Positions 27,782 to 36,178 of a stretch of 64,000 nt of DNA are shown one piece after another. Position numbers and translations under genes: made by a program. Numbering within the stretch: position 1 is the stretch's first letter; every line of letters begins with the position of its first letter. The stretch lies in the NCBI RefSeq assembly GCF_020616335.1, contig NZ_CP085051.1, positions 1,240,001 to 1,304,000 of the forward strand, written 5' to 3'. The notes below the pieces were generated by a model. It saw only the letters and a program-made list of their open reading frames with translations. It did not search any database and was not told the origin of the DNA. This stretch comes from Corynebacterium uberis. Lineage in GTDB: Bacteria > Actinomycetota > Actinomycetes > Mycobacteriales > Mycobacteriaceae.

Positions 27782-28534
27782 GTGCGCCCAGCAGTCCCCG
27801 ATACCTTCGAAGCCGCCGGGGGCATCGGTGGCTTCCTGCGGGACCTTGTCGCCGACGCCTGGCATGCAGTGCGCCAGTGGTCCTGGCCGCGCAAGGCAGC
27901 TGTGGCGTGCGGATGCCTCCTTTTTGCCGCAATAGCCTTATGGGCCGACGTGCCACCCCTGTCCACCCTGCGCGAATGGGCGCAGGGGCTAGGCGGCTGG
28001 TTCCCCCTCGCCTACTGGGCGGCTTATGTGCTGGTGACCCAGTTTCCGGTGCCGCGCACAGTGTTGACGCTCAGTGCGGGCATCCTCTTTGGGCCAGCGG
28101 TAGGCATTGCCATTGCGCTCACAGCCACGGTTGTCTCCGCGGTGGTGTCCTTGCTTGTGGTGCGCCATTTTCTGGGCGCCTGGATGGCGCCCCGGCTGCG
28201 CCACCCCGCGGTCTCCTCTATTACCCACCGCCTCGAGCAGCGAGGCTGGTTGGCGGTGGGCTCGCTGCGCATGATCGCCGGGGTACCTTTCTGCGTGCTC
28301 AATTACGCCTGCGCCCTATCGCCGGTGGCGGTGGCCCCCTTCGCCGTGGCTACCTTCGTTGGCTCTGCTCCAGGATCGATTGCCACGGTATTGCTGGGCG
28401 ACACGCTGACTGGTCATGCGAATCCGGCGATCATTGCGGTCACGGTGGTCTTGGCCCTCCTGGGCGTCAGCGGGCTGGTGCTGGATCACCGCCTGCCCAT
28501 CAAGCCGGGAAGCACAGAGTCCGGCCGAGAATAA
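27782..28534 (+). CDS. VTT-domain (TVP38/DedA-like) membrane protein
   Basis: Integral membrane protein of the VTT/TVP38/TMEM64 family, 250 residues from a GTG abutting the previous stop. The domain signature is FPVPRTVLTLSAGILFGPAV and VGSLRMIAGVPFCVLNYACA, with re-entrant-loop glycines and prolines; about six hydrophobic segments are present. Family members affect envelope homeostasis and lipid flipping, but no role is fixed for this one. It is translated together with the acetyltransferase. Confidence 0.88.
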   Translation: MRPAVPDTFEAAGGIGGFLRDLVADAWHAVRQWSWPRKAAVACGCLLFAAIALWADVPPLSTLREWAQGLGGWFPLAYWAAYVLVTQFPVPRTVLTLSAGILFGPAVGIAIALTATVVSAVVSLLVVRHFLGAWMAPRLRHPAVSSITHRLEQRGWLAVGSLRMIAGVPFCVLNYACALSPVAVAPFAVATFVGSAPGSIATVLLGDTLTGHANPAIIAVTVVLALLGVSGLVLDHRLPIKPGSTESGRE

Positions 28535-28623
28535 GACCCGAAAGTCAAGCCTGAAAGGTAGACGCGAGGGGTAGACTGGGCAGCTACATGGTCAGCCAGT
28601 GGGAAAGCTGAGGATTGCGGCCC

Positions 28624-29262
28624 ATGATGATTCTCTACGCCCGGTATCGCGGCGATACTCGTCAGCGTGCCCAGCTGGTGCGCGCCTCAGCACAGGCGCT
28701 GAGCAAGCTGGAAGGAATCGGCCCGTTCGAGGTCACCGGCGTTGAGGAAATCCGCGCCCAGGCCCACACCCCGGAAGGCTTGTGCGACGCAGTCATGGCC
28801 TTGCTTGCCGATGGACAATGGGCGCTGGGGCTGGTCCTCGGGGTTGATGCGCAGCCACAGGTCACCCAAGACCGGCGTGCGGGGCACCCAGGCTTTCCAC
28901 GCGGATACAGCCCGACCATGTGTCCGATCGCCGCGCGCGCCCGGCCCGGCAGCGTTGCCGTGCGCGTGGGCGCCCGCCGCGACGCGCGCAGCCATGAGGT
29001 CAATATTGCCGGCGCGTTGACGCTGCTCCACCACGTGTTTTCCCGGCGCACCGTCGAAGGCCGGGAGGCTACTGCCCTGGTGCGGGCTGGGCTGACGCAG
29101 TCGGAGGCAGCAGCCGAACTCGGGGTGAGCAAGCAGGCGATTTCGCAGCGCCTCCAGGCTGCCGGCTGGACGGCGGAAAAGGCTGGATGGGCGCTGGCAG
29201 TCAACTTGCTCAGCGCGGCCGTCACCAGCCCCGCTGGAGCACTCGCCCCCGCCCAAGAGTGA
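28624..29262 (+). CDS. Unrecognised protein with C-terminal helix-turn-helix
   Basis: I do not recognise the family with certainty. From the ATG at 28624 it has 212 residues. The N-terminal half (MILYARYRGDTRQRAQLVRA) has no motif I can name. The C-terminal part contains a clear helix-turn-helix, GLTQSEAAAELGVSKQAIS followed by QRLQAAGW, like SatD-type or sigma-region-4-like regulators. AGGA lies about ten bases upstream. It is convergent with the SPFH gene and stands alone on its strand, so a small DNA-binding regulator is the most economical reading. Confidence 0.7.
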   Translation: MMILYARYRGDTRQRAQLVRASAQALSKLEGIGPFEVTGVEEIRAQAHTPEGLCDAVMALLADGQWALGLVLGVDAQPQVTQDRRAGHPGFPRGYSPTMCPIAARARPGSVAVRVGARRDARSHEVNIAGALTLLHHVFSRRTVEGREATALVRAGLTQSEAAAELGVSKQAISQRLQAAGWTAEKAGWALAVNLLSAAVTSPAGALAPAQE

Positions 29263-29306
29263 GCGTCAGGCACACCGACGCACTGCCCTCTCCAAAAAAC
29301 ACCCAA

Positions 29307-29342
29307 CCGCGGCCGGTAGGAAATCTCTCCCACCTGCCGCGG
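29307..29342. terminator. Stem-loop between convergent genes
   Basis: CCGCGG at 29307 and CCGCGG at 29337 form a stem supported by adjoining imperfect pairs (CCGGTAGG with CCACCTG). It lies between the HTH gene and the SPFH gene and could serve both directions. No strong T-run. Confidence 0.45.
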
Positions 29343-29359
29343 CTGAATTCTTCGGGACG

Positions 29360-30682
29360 CTAGGACTGCTCCGTATCCGCGCGCACGGCGGTAGCAGAAT
29401 CCGGCTCGGGGCTTGGCTGCTGGTCCTGGCCAGGTGCGGCAGTCGCGGCGGTAATGGACGCCGGTGCTTCCTGCTCAGTCACTGCGGGCGCTGCGGGCGC
29501 TGCTGGCGCGGCAGCTGCTGCGGCCTGGGGTGCCGGTTCGCGCCGCTCCCGCGGGGTGACGGGCTCGGCGACCGCCGGGTCGACTGGCTTGTTGGCCACC
29601 GCGTTGGCGGCGGCAACTGCGGCAGCGATTTCCGGGTCTGACTCGGTGGAGAACCACTCGTCGGTGTTGTCGGAGGCGGCCATCTCCTTGGTGTCTTCAT
29701 CGACGTCCTGGGCCTCATAGCGGAAGACGCCCTTGTCGTCCTGGTGTCCAAGGGCCCGGGCGAATTGTTCGAGGGAGTCGCCGAACTGGGAGGGGATCAT
29801 CCACATGGTCGATGCCTTGCCCTCGGCCATCTTGGGCAGCTTGTCCAAGTATTGGTAGGCCAGCAATTCGGGGGTGGGCTTGGAGGACTTGATCGCGGCG
29901 TTGACCTTTTGGATGGCCCGGGCCTCGCCTTGGGCCTCCAGGTAGCGGGCGGCGCGGCGGCCTTCCGCTCGCAGGATTTCTGCTTGGCGTTCGGCCTCGG
30001 CGGCGAGGATGGCGGCGTGCTTTTCACCTTCGGCAGCAAGGATGCGCGCCTGCTTTTCGCCCTCGGCGGTCTTGATGTCAGCCTCGCGTTGGCCCTCGGC
30101 GGCCAGGATGGTGGCCCGCTTTTCGCGGTCGGCCTTCATCTGCTTTTCCATGGACTGCTGGATGGACGGCGGCGGGTCGATTGCCTTGAGTTCTACGCGG
30201 CTGATGCGCAGGCCCCATTTGGTGGTGGCTGCGTCGAGTTCGCCGCGCAGGCGGCGGTTGATCACTTCGCGGGAGGTGAGGGTTTCTTCCAGGGTCATGC
30301 CACCGACGACGTCGCGCAGCGTTGCCACGGAGATTTGTTCCACACCCACGATGTAGTTGTCTACTCCGTAGATTGCGCGGGCGGGGTCGTTGATTTGGAA
30401 GGTGACCACGGTGTCAATGGCCACGGTGAGGTTGTCTTCGGTGATGACTGCTTGCGGCGGGAAGGACACCACGCGTTCGCGGGTGTCAATGCGTGCGCGC
30501 ACGCGGTCGATGAAGGGGACGAGGAGCGTGATTCCCCCTGATACGGTGCGCGTATAGCGTCCGAGCCGCTCGATGACGGCAGCTTCTCCTTGTGGGATCA
30601 GGGCGATCGATTTGATGACGATGAGTGCTATGACAACCACCAGGAGCACTGTGGTGAGCAGGCCCGGGGTGAGAAATTCCAT
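29360..30682 (-). CDS. SPFH/band-7 (stomatin/prohibitin-like) membrane protein
   Basis: Membrane-anchored scaffold of the QmcA/stomatin type, 440 residues. It has an N-terminal transmembrane helix (LLTTVLLVVVIALIVIKSIAL), a band-7 domain from IPQGEAAVIERLGRYTRTVS to about residue 190, and a long coiled coil of repeating Ala/Glu (AEGEKQARILAAEGEKHAAI). The tail from about 300 is disordered and rich in Ala, Pro and Glu. SPFH proteins organise membrane domains and protease complexes. The start codon overlaps the stop of the NfeD-like gene by one base; the two families are known partners. Confidence 0.93.
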   Translation of the reverse strand: MEFLTPGLLTTVLLVVVIALIVIKSIALIPQGEAAVIERLGRYTRTVSGGITLLVPFIDRVRARIDTRERVVSFPPQAVITEDNLTVAIDTVVTFQINDPARAIYGVDNYIVGVEQISVATLRDVVGGMTLEETLTSREVINRRLRGELDAATTKWGLRISRVELKAIDPPPSIQQSMEKQMKADREKRATILAAEGQREADIKTAEGEKQARILAAEGEKHAAILAAEAERQAEILRAEGRRAARYLEAQGEARAIQKVNAAIKSSKPTPELLAYQYLDKLPKMAEGKASTMWMIPSQFGDSLEQFARALGHQDDKGVFRYEAQDVDEDTKEMAASDNTDEWFSTESDPEIAAAVAAANAVANKPVDPAVAEPVTPRERREPAPQAAAAAAPAAPAAPAVTEQEAPASITAATAAPGQDQQPSPEPDSATAVRADTEQS

Positions 30683-31110
30683 TAGCTTTCCTTCCAGATG
30701 ACTGCTGTGGATCCGTCAATGTGGACAACCGGGACCTGCTCACCGACCTCAAAGGAATGGCCGTCGATCATGCTTCGTGCCGACCACACGGTGCCGTCAA
30801 GGCGGACTTGACCGCCGGTGCCGTCGACACGCTCGAGGACGGAGGCCTTCGCGCCAACGAGGGCTGCCGGGGAGGTATCTAGCACCAGCGGTGCCTGCAT
30901 GCGTCGACGCAAAACGGGGCGCAGGAAGACGATAAGCCCCGCCGAGGCGAGGGCGAATACGGCCACGCTGGCCAGCGTCGGGGCCCCCAGCTGGGCCGCT
31001 ATGGCCGCGCAAGCAGCCCCGCCGGCGAGCATGAGCAGAGTAAATTCCCCCGCCGCTAACTCACAGGCGGCCAGGACCAATGCGGCGATGAACCAGACGA
31101 GAGCTTCCAC
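30682..31110 (-). CDS. NfeD-like membrane protein
   Basis: Short NfeD-type protein of 142 residues, with N-terminal membrane helices (ALVWFIAALVLAACELAAGEF, then FALASAGLIVFLRPVLRR) and a C-terminal OB-fold domain (ASVLERVDGTGGQVRLDGTV to EQVPVVHIDG). No serine-protease domain is fused. The GTG at 31110 is my choice; TTG at 31119 also leaves the frame open and neither start is well supported. Its stop overlaps the SPFH start, a common operon for these two families. Confidence 0.87.
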   Translation of the reverse strand: MEALVWFIAALVLAACELAAGEFTLLMLAGGAACAAIAAQLGAPTLASVAVFALASAGLIVFLRPVLRRRMQAPLVLDTSPAALVGAKASVLERVDGTGGQVRLDGTVWSARSMIDGHSFEVGEQVPVVHIDGSTAVIWKES

Positions 31111-31136
31111 GCTCCCCAACGTACCGTACGCGCGAG

Positions 31137-31985
31137 CTAGCAGAGGTCCTCCTTGCTCAGCTCGGGGGTGGTGACAAAGTCCACGAGGCGTTCGACGGCT
31201 CCGATCAGGCTGGAATCAAGATCGCGGAATGAGCGCACGGCGTTAAACACGCGATTCCACCCTTCCTGGGGGTCTGACCAGCCCAGACGCTGACACACGC
31301 CGGTCTTCCAATCCTCGCCGCGGGGAACCTCGGGCCACGCGCGGATGCCCAGTCGCTCGGGTTTCACCGCCGCCCAGATATCGATGTACGGGTGCCCGGT
31401 AACAAGGACATCAGGGCCGACCGCAGCCGTGAGCCGGGTTTCCTTGGATCCGGCGACCAGGTGGTCGGCCAGGACGCCTACCCGCCTGCCCGGTTCCGGG
31501 CGAAACTCAGCCAGGCGTTCCGGCAGGTTGTCCAGCCCCTCAAGGTATTCCACCACCACCCCTTCGACGCGCAGGTCATGGCCCCACACCCGCTCGACGA
31601 TGGCGGCATCATGGATACCCTCCACCCAGATCCGCGAGGGAGCGGCAACCTTGGCCTGAACATTGGCCACGCGCCGGGATCCGCTGTTGGAATGCTGCGG
31701 GGGGCGCGGGGCATCAGCCACGTAGCGCGTCAAGGTCACTGGCTTGCCTTCGAAGAGAAATGCGCCGTTGCGGAGGTGGAACAGGTGCTGCGCGCCGTGG
31801 CGATCTTCGAGGCGGACGAAGTCACCGTCGTAGGTGCGTTCACAGCCGATGACGGCGCCGACGTATCCCGTGGCGCGCACCTCAACGACCATGCCCGGCT
31901 TCGCCGGCAGCGAGGGGTAGACGCGCGGGCGTTTCCGCGCATGCCCGGCAAAGATGTCTCCGGCATAAGGATCGTGTGCAACCAT
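31137..31985 (-). CDS. DUF3097 family protein
   Basis: Actinobacterial protein of unknown function, 282 residues, matching what I know of DUF3097. It starts MVAHDPYAGDIFAGHARKRP, which includes a conserved beginning. A TOPRIM-like stretch RIWVEGIHDAAIVERVWGHD (WVEG, E and D) and the later VGVLADHLVAGSKE and ILVTGHP-like VLVTGHPYIDIWAAV suggest nucleotide or metal binding. A role in nucleic-acid metabolism would be inference. It is upstream of nfeD/SPFH on the same strand, 26 bases away. Confidence 0.85.
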   Translation of the reverse strand: MVAHDPYAGDIFAGHARKRPRVYPSLPAKPGMVVEVRATGYVGAVIGCERTYDGDFVRLEDRHGAQHLFHLRNGAFLFEGKPVTLTRYVADAPRPPQHSNSGSRRVANVQAKVAAPSRIWVEGIHDAAIVERVWGHDLRVEGVVVEYLEGLDNLPERLAEFRPEPGRRVGVLADHLVAGSKETRLTAAVGPDVLVTGHPYIDIWAAVKPERLGIRAWPEVPRGEDWKTGVCQRLGWSDPQEGWNRVFNAVRSFRDLDSSLIGAVERLVDFVTTPELSKEDLC

Positions 31986-32034
31986 GGCCCCAGAGCTTAG
32001 TAGGCGCCGTGTCAGCGGCTAGCATGGTGCGGTC

Positions 32035-32793
32035 ATGGATGTGCAAACCCAAGTGTGGAGCCCGCTGCAGGATTGGGCGCTGTGGATCAACGCCTGGCTG
32101 GAAGGATCGGTGTCTACCGATGCGCTTCTCGACGCCTTCTCCCCCGACGCCGCCACACACCGGTACGCGGGCGCGCCCATCATCGAGCTACTTGGGGTGC
32201 TGCGGGCGCTGCCGGGGGCGTCGGCACGCAGCGGTCCGGGAGTATTGCTCACCCTGGCCGGACCGGGTGACCCTGCCGCGCTGCCTGCCGGCAGTCCGGC
32301 GGCGCGCCAGGCTAGTGCTGCAGGCAGCCTCGGCGGGGCGATCCTCGTTGCGGGAGGGGGAGGCTGGACGGCGCTGGTTGTCACGCGCTCCGATGCGACG
32401 CTGGAGTGGAATGCCTACGAGCTCGCGGCGCCTTTTGTTCCCCCCGCACCGCTGGCCCCCGGGCAGGCTGATCTCGCGCTTGCTGCTGCGACGCGGGAGG
32501 CGGCGAGCGCCATCACCGCGGCGCACCCCCAGCCCGGCGCCTCACCGCTGCCGGATCCGCGCCTGACGGTGGGGACGCTGCGTGATCATTATGATTCCAT
32601 CGGCCTGCCGCCGGGCACGCCGACGCGCAGCGCGCGGCTGATCGCCCGCGCAGATCAGGTGGCCGCCATCGTGGAGGCAGTACTGGAGCGCGCCGGGGAG
32701 CACGGCTTCGATCCCCACCTGTTGGCCCTGACCCGCCATATCCGGGCGGCGCGGGAGTCGGCCGTCGCCTACGCGGTGGCTACCGGACGGTAG
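32035..32793 (+). CDS. Hypothetical actinobacterial protein, unknown function
   Basis: Not recognised. The protein has 252 residues from the ATG at 32035, alanine-, proline- and leucine-rich, with no clear transmembrane helix or signal peptide. The C-terminal third ([41 protein letters not shown]) looks helical and better conserved in character. Codon usage is like its neighbours. The 3' end overlaps convergent hemH by 25 bases. Divergent from the DUF3097 gene with 49 bases between. Confidence 0.72.
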   Translation: MDVQTQVWSPLQDWALWINAWLEGSVSTDALLDAFSPDAATHRYAGAPIIELLGVLRALPGASARSGPGVLLTLAGPGDPAALPAGSPAARQASAAGSLGGAILVAGGGGWTALVVTRSDATLEWNAYELAAPFVPPAPLAPGQADLALAAATREAASAITAAHPQPGASPLPDPRLTVGTLRDHYDSIGLPPGTPTRSARLIARADQVAAIVEAVLERAGEHGFDPHLLALTRHIRAARESAVAYAVATGR

Positions 32794-33833
32794 CGGCTGC
32801 GCTGCGGATCGCTGCAGGGCTCTCCGTTGATGGACGCGCCGGTGACGGTGACCTCCCCCGCGCTTTCTAGCGGCGCATCCTTGGTCCACTCGTCGATGAG
32901 GTCGACGACCATGCCCGCAAATTCCGGGGTGGAGCCGATGGTGCTCGCCCGAACCATGGTCATGCCGCGCTCGTCGACTGCCTCGCGCAGCTCCGTATCC
33001 AGGTCCCAGACCACTTCCATGTGATCGGAGATGAAGCCCACCGGGAACACCACGATCGCGTTGACGCCCTGCTTATCGTGCAGGTCAACAACGTGATCCA
33101 CCACGTCCGGCTCGAGCCACGGGGTGCGCGGGTTGCCGGAGCGCGATTGCCACACAACATCCCACTGCTCGACCCCGGCGCTCGTGGCGATAAGGCGTGC
33201 GGCCTCCTTGACCTGGCGCGAATACAGCTGGGGGTCCTCCGGGCCGCCGGCGGCGTTATCCGCGGCGAGCGGGACGGAGTGCGCGGTGAAGATGACGCGT
33301 GCGTCCTTGGGGGCCTCTTCGCGGGCACGGCGCACGGAGGCGGCGCTTTCGGCGATGACGCGCGGGTGGTCATAGAACTGGCGCAGCTTGGTGAACTCGA
33401 TATCCGGAAGCCCCTTGGAGGCAAGGTGATCGCGCATCCGGATAATGTCCTCGTTGTATTGGTCGGTTCCGGAGTATCCGGCCCACGCCGAGGTGGCAAA
33501 GACGAGGACGCGGCGCACGCCGTCGGCGGCCATCTGCTCGGCGGCTTCCTGCGCAAAGGGGTGCCAATTGCGGTTGCCAAAGTAGACGGGCAGCGTCTCG
33601 CCGCGCCGTGACAACTCCGCCTCCACATTGGCAATGAGTTCCCGGTTGAGCCTATTGAGTGGGCTGACTCCGCCGAAGTGGAAGTAGTGTTCGCCGACCA
33701 CCCGCAGCCGCTCGCGGGGGATGCCGCGGCCTTGGGTGACGTTCTCTAGAAAAGGAATAACCTCGTCTTCGCCTTCGGGGCCGCCGAAGGACAAGACGAG
33801 GAGCGCATCATAGTGCTGGGGTGCGTCAGTCAT
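32769..33833 (-). CDS. hemH: Ferrochelatase (coproporphyrin III type)
   Basis: Inserts ferrous iron into the porphyrin ring. Actinobacteria use the coproporphyrin-dependent route, so the product is probably Fe-coproporphyrin III (CpfC). From the ATG at 33833 the protein has 354 residues. Motifs seen: [45 protein letters not shown] with the catalytic histidine, and [20 protein letters not shown] with the conserved glutamate. Preceded by the NlpC/P60 gene, but a terminator separates them. Confidence 0.95.
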   Translation of the reverse strand: MTDAPQHYDALLVLSFGGPEGEDEVIPFLENVTQGRGIPRERLRVVGEHYFHFGGVSPLNRLNRELIANVEAELSRRGETLPVYFGNRNWHPFAQEAAEQMAADGVRRVLVFATSAWAGYSGTDQYNEDIIRMRDHLASKGLPDIEFTKLRQFYDHPRVIAESAASVRRAREEAPKDARVIFTAHSVPLAADNAAGGPEDPQLYSRQVKEAARLIATSAGVEQWDVVWQSRSGNPRTPWLEPDVVDHVVDLHDKQGVNAIVVFPVGFISDHMEVVWDLDTELREAVDERGMTMVRASTIGSTPEFAGMVVDLIDEWTKDAPLESAGEVTVTGASINGEPCSDPQRSRYRPVATA

Positions 33834-33866
33834 GGGCATGACTTTACGACTTTCGTTCGACTATGA

Positions 33867-33900
33867 GCAAAAGGTGGAGCCCGTGAAAGTGGGCTCCACC
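33867..33900 (-). terminator. Intrinsic terminator after the NlpC/P60 gene
   Basis: A perfect 10-bp stem, GGTGGAGCCC with GGGCTCCACC, around an 8-base loop, followed on the minus strand by TTTTGC. It starts nine bases after the NlpC/P60 stop codon and ends about 30 bases before the hemH start. Confidence 0.88.
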
Positions 33901-33908
33901 AGCGGCAA

Positions 33909-35651
33909 TTAGAGCAGCCTCACCACATAAGGGCTCATTCCGGACCAGCGCACCGGGGAGATTTGCACGTAGGATCCCGATTGCGGGGCCTCCACCATGG
34001 TGCCATCGCCAAGGTAAATTGCCACGTGCTGATTGCCGGACGGACCATAGAAGATCAGGTCACCGCGCTGCATCTGGCTGGGATCCAACTGCGTACCGCG
34101 CTGGTACTGGTACCCGGAGTAGTGCGGCAGGGAAATGCCCACCCCGGCGAACGCATAGACCACCAGGCCAGAGCAGTCGAAGCCCACCTTGTTGTAGTCA
34201 CCATAGGAGTCCGCGACTCCCCCATCCCGGATGCCCAGGCTGGGGCCCGTGGCGGTGCCGCCGCCCCAGGCATAGGGCACGCCGATCTGCGAGGTCGCGC
34301 GCGCGATGACCGTTTCCACCAGCTCCGAGCGCGCCCCGCTGACCACGGCACTGGAGCCCTGCCCTGCGGCATCGCTTCCCGACGCCGCCGAGCCGCTCGA
34401 TCCCTGCGCCTCTGCGGGTGCGGCCTCCTGCTCGGTGGTCTCCTCAGCCGCATCGGTGCCCTGCTGGTCCTGCGTGCCGGAAGACGAACCCACGCCCGTG
34501 CCTGTGGTGCCGGTTTCCTCCGTGGCGTCCTGAGCGCCCGGGTTTTGCAGCTCTGCCACCGGGCCGGCAGCCGCATCCTCCGAGGTGGGGTACGGGCTAT
34601 CCAACTCGGTGTGCGTCGGCTGGGTGGCCTCAACGCGCTGGGCTTCCTTGGCGGCGGCTGCCTGCTTCGCCTTATCAATAAGGTCCTGCTGACGAGCCTT
34701 CTCTTCCGCCTCCGCCCGCGCACGAGCGGCCTCTTCCTTTTCCTTCTGCGCCCGTGCGCGCGCTGCCTCATCGGCGCGTCGCTCCGCCTCCGCGGCCCGC
34801 TCGGCGGCTTCCTTCTCCGCCTTGCGCTGAGCCTCCGCCTCCGCCTGATAGCGGTTGTACTCCTCGCGCTGAGTCAGCAGACCCTCCGCGTGGGACTTGG
34901 CAGAATCTAGTCGCCGCTGAGCGTTTTCCTGGTCGGAAACCAATTGGTCCCGCTGCGCGGCCGCGGAGTCGAGCTTTGCCGTGTTGTTCTCGATCGCCTG
35001 GCGGGCGGCATCCTGGGCGCTTTGCGCCTCGGATTCCCGCAGTTCTGCAACGTTTCGGGCCTCGCGCAGCCGCGACTCGTTGTTCGCCTTTTTCGTCCGA
35101 GCGCGATCCAAGTCCTCAATGGCGGCGCGCTGTTTCTCTGCGTTTGTGCGCAAGAAGGTGGACCGGTCGAGGGCCTCCCGCGACGTCGACTCCCCGGCCA
35201 GTGCCGTCATCGGCGACGATGCCCCGCGCCGGTAGGTAGTCCGGGAGATCTCATCGAGTCGACGCTGGGCGTCTTCCAGCTCACTTTGGGTGCCGTCTAG
35301 CTCGCGCTTGGCGGCCGCGGCGTCCTGGCGTGCACGTTCCGCAATGGACTGCGCATCGTGCAGGTCAACCAGGGACTTGTTGACCTCTTCGCGCAACGCG
35401 CCCATGTCGAGCTCAATGCGCGCGATCTCCTCCTGGGCCTGCGTCACCTTGCCAGCCAGACCGGCGACGTCATTGGCACCGGTAGTCAGCGCCGCGCGCG
35501 CGTTTTCCAGGTCAGCGTCGCTGGGGTTGGTCGGTTCCGCCACCGCCGGGGGAACGGTCATGAGCGTGGCAGCGCAAACGAGTGCCGCCACGCTGGTGCG
35601 AGTCACCGCCCGCAGGCAGCGATAAGGCGTCGGTTTTCCGGTGCGAACCAC
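33909..35651 (-). CDS. Secreted NlpC/P60 peptidoglycan endopeptidase with coiled coil
   Basis: Exported peptidoglycan hydrolase that cleaves stem peptides, needed for daughter-cell separation in the RipA/Cg1735 group. The start is the GTG at 35651, preceded by AGGAG at seven bases; it gives 580 residues. A signal peptide (TRTSVAALVCAATLMTVPPAVA) is followed by a long Ala/Glu/Arg coiled coil to about residue 330 and a Gln/Ser/Thr/Glu-rich linker. The C-terminal NlpC/P60 domain has VGFDCSGLVVYAFAG with the catalytic cysteine and NQHVAIYLGDG with the histidine. The coiled coil is likely to mask the active site until activated by partners. Confidence 0.94.
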   Translation of the reverse strand: MVRTGKPTPYRCLRAVTRTSVAALVCAATLMTVPPAVAEPTNPSDADLENARAALTTGANDVAGLAGKVTQAQEEIARIELDMGALREEVNKSLVDLHDAQSIAERARQDAAAAKRELDGTQSELEDAQRRLDEISRTTYRRGASSPMTALAGESTSREALDRSTFLRTNAEKQRAAIEDLDRARTKKANNESRLREARNVAELRESEAQSAQDAARQAIENNTAKLDSAAAQRDQLVSDQENAQRRLDSAKSHAEGLLTQREEYNRYQAEAEAQRKAEKEAAERAAEAERRADEAARARAQKEKEEAARARAEAEEKARQQDLIDKAKQAAAAKEAQRVEATQPTHTELDSPYPTSEDAAAGPVAELQNPGAQDATEETGTTGTGVGSSSGTQDQQGTDAAEETTEQEAAPAEAQGSSGSAASGSDAAGQGSSAVVSGARSELVETVIARATSQIGVPYAWGGGTATGPSLGIRDGGVADSYGDYNKVGFDCSGLVVYAFAGVGISLPHYSGYQYQRGTQLDPSQMQRGDLIFYGPSGNQHVAIYLGDGTMVEAPQSGSYVQISPVRWSGMSPYVVRLL

Positions 35652-35779
35652 GGGCTTCTCCTGTTGCCCTGAGCAGGCGCATGCCAACCCCGGGGCTGTC
35701 TTGGTCGATCCATTGAACACGTAGGGATGACTCGCGGGCCGCTGCGCGGCGCCGCTGCACCAGCACAACCGGGCAGCAT

Positions 35780-35880
35780 CGCCTGCGGCATGGCGGGTTG
35801 ATCGCAGTTACCCAAGCACGCTTCCCCACGTGCCCACACGGATCCGCGACCTCACCGCGTCTAGGCCAAAGCCTTGACTG
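35780..35880 (-). promoter_or_regulatory. Candidate ydaO-like (c-di-AMP) leader element upstream of the NlpC/P60 gene
   Basis: The minus-strand leader contains GCACGTGGGGAAGC and, at its 3' side, AACCCGCCATGCCGCAGGCG. These resemble the conserved GGGGGAAC stretch and the AACCCGUCAG...CGCAGGCG end of ydaO-class c-di-AMP riboswitches, which are known upstream of cell-wall hydrolase genes in actinobacteria, including an nlpC gene of C. glutamicum. The GGGGUGAAUC core is only loosely matched. About 130 bases lie between it and the start codon. This is my best reading, not a proven hit. Confidence 0.42.
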
Positions 35881-36086
35881 CGGCGTTCGCCGTGCCCGAC
35901 GATCCCGTTTCCGGGACCCCGGTTGTGACAAGTCGGTACAGATGTGACGAACATCGACCCGCGAGTCATTACCAAAACAATAGGGCACAGCAGGCTAAGC
36001 GCGCCACGTCAGGAACATATTTTTCATGAATCCCACCCCTCACACCAGCCCCAGCGGGCTGCTTACCCCCTCCTGCCTGGCCTTTT

Positions 36087-36120
36087 AATGTAACGCTAGA
36101 CCAGTGTGACGCTCATCACT
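36087..36120 (-). promoter_or_regulatory. Candidate GlxR/CRP site and promoter of the NlpC/P60 gene
   Basis: TGTGACGCTCATCACT at 36105-36120 matches TGTGA-N6-TCACA, the CRP/GlxR half-site arrangement, in nine of ten positions. On the minus strand it is followed by TACATT at 36092-36087, a good -10 hexamer. A transcript from here would carry a leader of about 430 bases to the GTG at 35651. The remainder of 35652-36178 holds no gene that I can support. Confidence 0.5.
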
Positions 36121-36178
36121 CTTGCGGTGTACCCCCTGGCGTGTCTGCCAATTCCTACCCGGCCTCCCCTACCGCCTC

